Virus record (IMG/VR): IMGVR_UViG_3300042147_000032
Span: 1 to 23,466 of that record
DNA from: a virus
DNA: 23,466 nt
Strand: one strand, 5' to 3'
Shown here: piece by piece, positions 20,538-23,466 of the stretch
How the letters are laid out: each line of letters starts with the position of its first letter
How positions within the stretch are numbered: position 1 is the stretch's first letter
Position numbers and translations under genes: made by a program
Notes under the pieces: generated by a model
The model's database searches: none
Seen by the model: the letters and a program-made list of their open reading frames with translations, nothing else
Told to the model about the DNA's origin: nothing

Positions 20538-21209
20538 CTACGCCGCGCAACTTTCGATCAGGCCCTCCGCATCCAGCAACTCCTGAGCAGCAGAAAGCGC
20601 CTCATTCACCTGGTCATCCAATGCCTTGCGGATCGACGATCGCCATCGGTAACGAGTCGATTCCGGCTTACCGTCGTTGTCCCAATTGTCGATGTTGTAC
20701 CAGGCGGCTGGCAGAACAGCAGTCGAGCGCTTCAGGGTTTGCTTACGGTCGACGTTATCATCCATGCCGCGCAAGCCTTTCTCATTGAACGAGTCTACCA
20801 GTGCCTTATTCTTGGCGATGGCTTCGGCTTCCCGACTCACAACCTCGATAGCTGCCGGCTCATGCTTCCCGCCAACCTGAGGGATTGCCCAGGTCAAAAT
20901 GGCGCATTCCCGGAACCGTTGCGGCGCTGGCGATTTCACAGAACTCAACAGCTCCAATATGGCGCCATGCTTACGCTCTTCATGCGTGGAGTACTTCGCG
21001 ACCAGGGCCCGCCAATGTGCCGGGGCCAACGCCTTGTGCAAGCGACCGAACACCCAGCAATCCTGGAGTAGTGCCGCTTCCTTGCCGACAATCTCCCCCT
21101 TCTGCTTCGCACACTGCACCTTCGGCTCGAAGTCGCAACCGCCTGCAGAAGTGACGGTTTCGGCGGCGAGCGCCCGAACAACTGCGGATACCACGTTGCG
21201 ATAGGTCAT
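20538..21209 (-). CDS. Unknown protein at the antiterminator Q position
   Basis: This 223-residue protein overlaps ninG by four bases (ATGA) and has a GGGGGAGAG site. It begins MTYRNVVSAVVRALAAETV and has a conserved-looking middle (DCWVFGRLHKALAPAHWRAL, then VAKYSTHEERKHGAI), a TWAIPQVGGKHEP segment, and a C-terminal part with LPAAWYNIDNWDNDGKPEST and YRWRSSIRKALDDQVNEALS. No zinc cluster is present. It lies after ninG and immediately before terminators that guard the late operon, the place of lambda Q. This suggests a late antiterminator or other late activator, an inference from position only. Confidence 0.75.
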   Translation of the reverse strand: MTYRNVVSAVVRALAAETVTSAGGCDFEPKVQCAKQKGEIVGKEAALLQDCWVFGRLHKALAPAHWRALVAKYSTHEERKHGAILELLSSVKSPAPQRFRECAILTWAIPQVGGKHEPAAIEVVSREAEAIAKNKALVDSFNEKGLRGMDDNVDRKQTLKRSTAVLPAAWYNIDNWDNDGKPESTRYRWRSSIRKALDDQVNEALSAAQELLDAEGLIESCAA

Positions 21210-21817
21210 GCTGCTCTCCCCCTCAGCTCTCTTGTTTTTGCCCGGTATTCGGCCTTGATGGTCTTGATCTCATCGACGGTGTACTTGCGGGCCGGATGAG
21301 GCCCTTCCAGCCAATTCACTTTGTCGGCGCCGATGCGTTTCACCAGCCGGATGCGGTACTCCACCGCATTACCGGACAGGTTCCGATTACACTTCACGCA
21401 CTGGCGATGGATGTTCATCGGTTCGAAGCGCAGTTCTGGGCAGGCGCCAACCGAGCGGTAATGCCCGGCGTCCCAGCGGCTACCCGTGATCAGATCGTGA
21501 TCGCTCGGCATTGAGTCGCAACTAATGCATGGCAGGTGCGCGTCACGCAGGCGTACATACTCGTTCACCGCCGCCTGGGCTTCGCGCAAGTGATCCGCCC
21601 GACTCTTGAGCTTCTCCTTGCGTACCTTGATCTCCCGGCGCTCGCGCTGATCGATGGCCTTGCGTGCCTTCTCCTGATTCACGTCCTTGATGGCGAGCCC
21701 GCACTTGGGGCTGCACACCTTCTGGCCCAGGCGCTGCGGCGGGAAACTGATGCGGCAGGCAGGGTTCTCGCACTTCTTCGGCTTGGGTGCCTTCCTCTCC
21801 TTGATGGCTACGCGCAT
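21206..21817 (-). CDS. ninG: NinG (Rap) recombination protein
   Basis: This 203-residue protein has the NinG/Rap layout. A zinc-knuckle N-terminus has C16, C21, C35 and C39 (KKCENPAC, then KVCSPKCG). A basic coiled-coil segment (DQRERREIKVRKEKLKSRAD) follows. Then comes the nuclease-like part with CISC (97-100), WDAGHYRSVGACPELRFEPM (His119), NIHRQCVKCNRNLSGN (C140, C143) and the closing RIGADKVNWLEGPHP. Lambda Rap is a branched-DNA endonuclease that acts in Red-mediated recombination. It overlaps ninB by ten bases and has a GGAGGG site. Confidence 0.95.
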   Translation of the reverse strand: MRVAIKERKAPKPKKCENPACRISFPPQRLGQKVCSPKCGLAIKDVNQEKARKAIDQRERREIKVRKEKLKSRADHLREAQAAVNEYVRLRDAHLPCISCDSMPSDHDLITGSRWDAGHYRSVGACPELRFEPMNIHRQCVKCNRNLSGNAVEYRIRLVKRIGADKVNWLEGPHPARKYTVDEIKTIKAEYRAKTRELRGRAA

Positions 21818-22284
21818 TCCTTACCCTCCCCGAGCAGATCGCCGAACACGACACCTTGGCCAGTGAAGTACGCAGCCATGCGATCTGTGTACTGGATGCC
21901 CTGGGCGCGATTGAACAGGCTGGTCACCGGGAATCCGTCAGGCCCAAACAACTTGCAGCCACCCATCATGGCCAGCTTCGTTTCGTAAGGCAGATGGCGC
22001 ATCACCCGATACCACTCCGTCTGAAACCCGGCATCCTCATTCAGAAGGATCTGCACGCCGAAGTGGAGCTTGCAGTAGCGCCGAGCATCGGCTGCGTCGC
22101 CTACCTGCGTCATCTGGGCAATGCGCTGGTACATGGCGAACCACAGGGCGTTCTGGTCGAGTGTGCGATCTTTGCCCGGGCGCAAAGACACCACCACAAA
22201 CTTCTTGTCCCGGAACATGGTGCTCAGCTTTGTGATGGCCTCGGTGAGCTTGGCCTGGCTGTTGACGCTGATCTTGTCAGTCAT
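21808..22284 (-). CDS. ninB: NinB recombination protein
   Basis: This 158-residue protein fits the NinB/Orf family: an N-terminal helix (SQAKLTEAITKLSTMFRDKK), the strand KFVVVSLRPGKDRTLDQNAL leading into WFAMYQRIAQ, a central YCKLHFGVQIL, then YRVMRHLPYETKLAMMGG and the C-terminal FNRAQGIQYTDRMAAYFTGQG. Lambda Orf (NinB) binds single-stranded DNA and SSB and replaces RecFOR functions in phage recombination. It is coupled to the upstream gene by a four-base overlap and to ninG by ten bases. Confidence 0.95.
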   Translation of the reverse strand: MTDKISVNSQAKLTEAITKLSTMFRDKKFVVVSLRPGKDRTLDQNALWFAMYQRIAQMTQVGDAADARRYCKLHFGVQILLNEDAGFQTEWYRVMRHLPYETKLAMMGGCKLFGPDGFPVTSLFNRAQGIQYTDRMAAYFTGQGVVFGDLLGEGKECA

Positions 22285-23078
22285 TGCGCCGCCCTCTTCG
22301 CTTCCAGTTCCTGAGCCTGCTGAATCAGCAGTGCCCGGCGATCCGCCAATTCGTTCGCCGCTTCAACCCGCATTTCCGTTTTCCTCTCGGCACTGGCCTT
22401 CCGCATTTCCAGCATCGACGTCTTCACCAGATGGAGCTTTTCGCGAATCGCCGGTGCCGGCCGGGTGACTGCGCCGGTGAGCAAGCCAGCCAGGGCGCGA
22501 CCGTCCTCGGTGACCGGCTCAACCCTCAGATCGGCCAGGTACTTCTGCCCGTATTCCCGCGGGATGCGCTGCATCTGCACCGCCTTGGTGACGGCCTGGA
22601 TACGACGGTTGGCGTCAAACCCGACAGAGACGTGCCAGTTGACCTGCCTCGCATCTTCTCGGGCCTGGCCTACGAACCGCTCGTAAGCACTGATGAATGC
22701 CATGCGAGCGCCGACCTTGTCGCCAGCGTCGAGAACCGGTTTTGCAGCGGCCAGAGCCAGCTGGATCTCGTCGGTCAGCACCACGGTCTCGAATTCATCG
22801 TTTGTGGTCATCGCAATTGCCCAGGCTTCATCCTTGCCCGGGCGCCCATCGGCAGCCTGAACACGCTGAAGGATGTCCGCCATGGTCAGCTTGCCTTTTA
22901 CTTCGAAGCGGCAGGCTTTCAGCGCAGCGCGGATGTCCGATACGGGATAGGCGCAGAGGTCCTCAGCCATGATTGCCGCGGTACCGGGGCTCATCTCCTG
23001 GCCCATGGCTTCCGCCGTGGCGATGATGGCTGCAGCCAACCCTGCTACCTGGGCGTCGTTCATTTCAGAGGTACTCAT
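22281..23078 (-). CDS. Unknown replication-module protein (possible helicase loader)
   Basis: This 265-residue protein starts at 23078 after CAGGAG. The N-terminal 130 residues are helical and include SDIRAALKACRFEVKGKLTM, then ADILQRVQAADGRPGKDEAWA, a pattern like the N-terminal domains of some phage helicase-loader (P-like or G39P-like) proteins. The rest is a helical, basic C-terminal part with a coiled coil rich in Arg, Glu and Ala (KASAERKTEMRVEAANELAD onward). There is no ATPase motif. It sits between the replication-type gene and ninB, where lambda has P. The assignment is tentative. Confidence 0.7.
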   Translation of the reverse strand: MSTSEMNDAQVAGLAAAIIATAEAMGQEMSPGTAAIMAEDLCAYPVSDIRAALKACRFEVKGKLTMADILQRVQAADGRPGKDEAWAIAMTTNDEFETVVLTDEIQLALAAAKPVLDAGDKVGARMAFISAYERFVGQAREDARQVNWHVSVGFDANRRIQAVTKAVQMQRIPREYGQKYLADLRVEPVTEDGRALAGLLTGAVTRPAPAIREKLHLVKTSMLEMRKASAERKTEMRVEAANELADRRALLIQQAQELEAKRAAQ

Positions 23079-23466
23079 TGCGCTCTCCTGCCTGGCGCTT
23101 GGCCAAGACCAATTGCGCGGCCTGTTCCGCAGCCGAGACGTTCGCCTCGGTGCGCTCCATCTGACGGGCAGTGGCCCCGTTGATGCGCTGACCAGTCACC
23201 CACTGGGTGTGGTAGCTCTCAGCATTCGCCAGCAGTTCGTTGAGGCTGTGGCACTTGCGCAGGACGGCGGCGTCACTGGTCTTCAAGAAGTGGGCTGCGA
23301 CGTGGTGGGCGACATCGACGCCGAGGCGGTCGACGAGTTGACCGAGCTGGCCGCCGACCTTGGCGTTCCACACCGGCCAGGTGCTGTAGCGCTTGCGGTA
23401 GGCCATGGCGTAGTTCGCCCAGACCTTGAAGGTTTTACAGGACTGGTCTTTGGGGCCCGGCATGTC
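23065..23466 (-). CDS. C-terminal part of a replication-type protein, cut by the right edge
   Basis: The frame is open to the right edge, so the ATG at 23463 may be an internal Met. The visible part includes GPKDQSCKTFKVWANYAMAY, then RKRYSTWPVWNAKVGGQLGQ, VDRLGVDVAHHVAAHFL and SYHTQWVTGQRINGATARQ. In Pseudomonas phages such a sequence forms the C-terminal end of longer replication/DNA-binding proteins; this is from recall, not from a search. Without the upstream half, the domain that would bind the origin cannot be checked. The stop overlaps the next gene by 14 bases, so translation is coupled. Confidence 0.7.
   Translation of the reverse strand, partial: DMPGPKDQSCKTFKVWANYAMAYRKRYSTWPVWNAKVGGQLGQLVDRLGVDVAHHVAAHFLKTSDAAVLRKCHSLNELLANAESYHTQWVTGQRINGATARQMERTEANVSAAEQAAQLVLAKRQAGERNEYL

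Noticed and set aside
1-23466. CRISPR arrays, tRNA genes, insertion sequences, attachment sites
   Set aside because: No regularly spaced repeats, cloverleaf-like sequence, transposase frame or integrase-adjacent core repeat was seen on either strand.

Overview
The window is a late-gene block of a temperate, lambda-like siphovirus, almost certainly an integrated prophage of a Pseudomonas-type gammaproteobacterium. The inference rests on the high-GC coding sequence, on the ninB-ninG module and on a nearly complete lambda-order tail cluster. No integrase, repressor or att site is visible, so both prophage ends lie outside the window.

Most genes are on the minus strand and are transcribed from right to left. 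From the right edge come the C-terminal part of a replication-type protein, a possible helicase-loader-like gene, ninB and ninG. Next is an unidentified gene in the position of a late antiterminator (20538-21209) and a small secreted protein between two terminators. A lambda-S-type holin follows, then three overlapping small genes, and then the packaging and head genes: terS, terL, DUF4055-type portal, Mu-F-like minor head protein, scaffold-like coiled-coil protein and major capsid protein. Connector genes lead into a lambda-like tail set: tail terminator (U-like), tube (V-like), assembly chaperone with a -1 frameshift extension (G/GT-like), tape measure (H-like), and tail-tip proteins M, L and K. 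The I- and J-like genes are not in the window. Left of K are instead a four-helix membrane protein and a lipoprotein cut by the window edge, which look like accessory genes.

Five genes on the plus strand interrupt this operon at four places: 8820-9194, 12583-13101, 17798-17992 and the hicA-hicB toxin-antitoxin pair (19234-19890). Each has its own ribosome binding site. The hicAB pair also has a clear promoter/operator, and late transcription would run antisense through all of them. They are the best candidates for genes expressed in the lysogen.

Several intrinsic terminators point along the late direction and sit inside the operon (20432-20455, 20105-20131, 19124-19153, tandem at 12103-12174, and 7319-7341). 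Structural gene expression should therefore need antitermination or internal promoters. The most notable local features are the G_GGA_AAC slippery heptamer abutting a stop codon (6257-6263), a 52-residue protein that is nearly half Asp/Glu (12201-12359) flanked by two copies of a 46-bp dyad-rich repeat, and a hicA stop codon placed exactly in the loop of a 7-bp hairpin.
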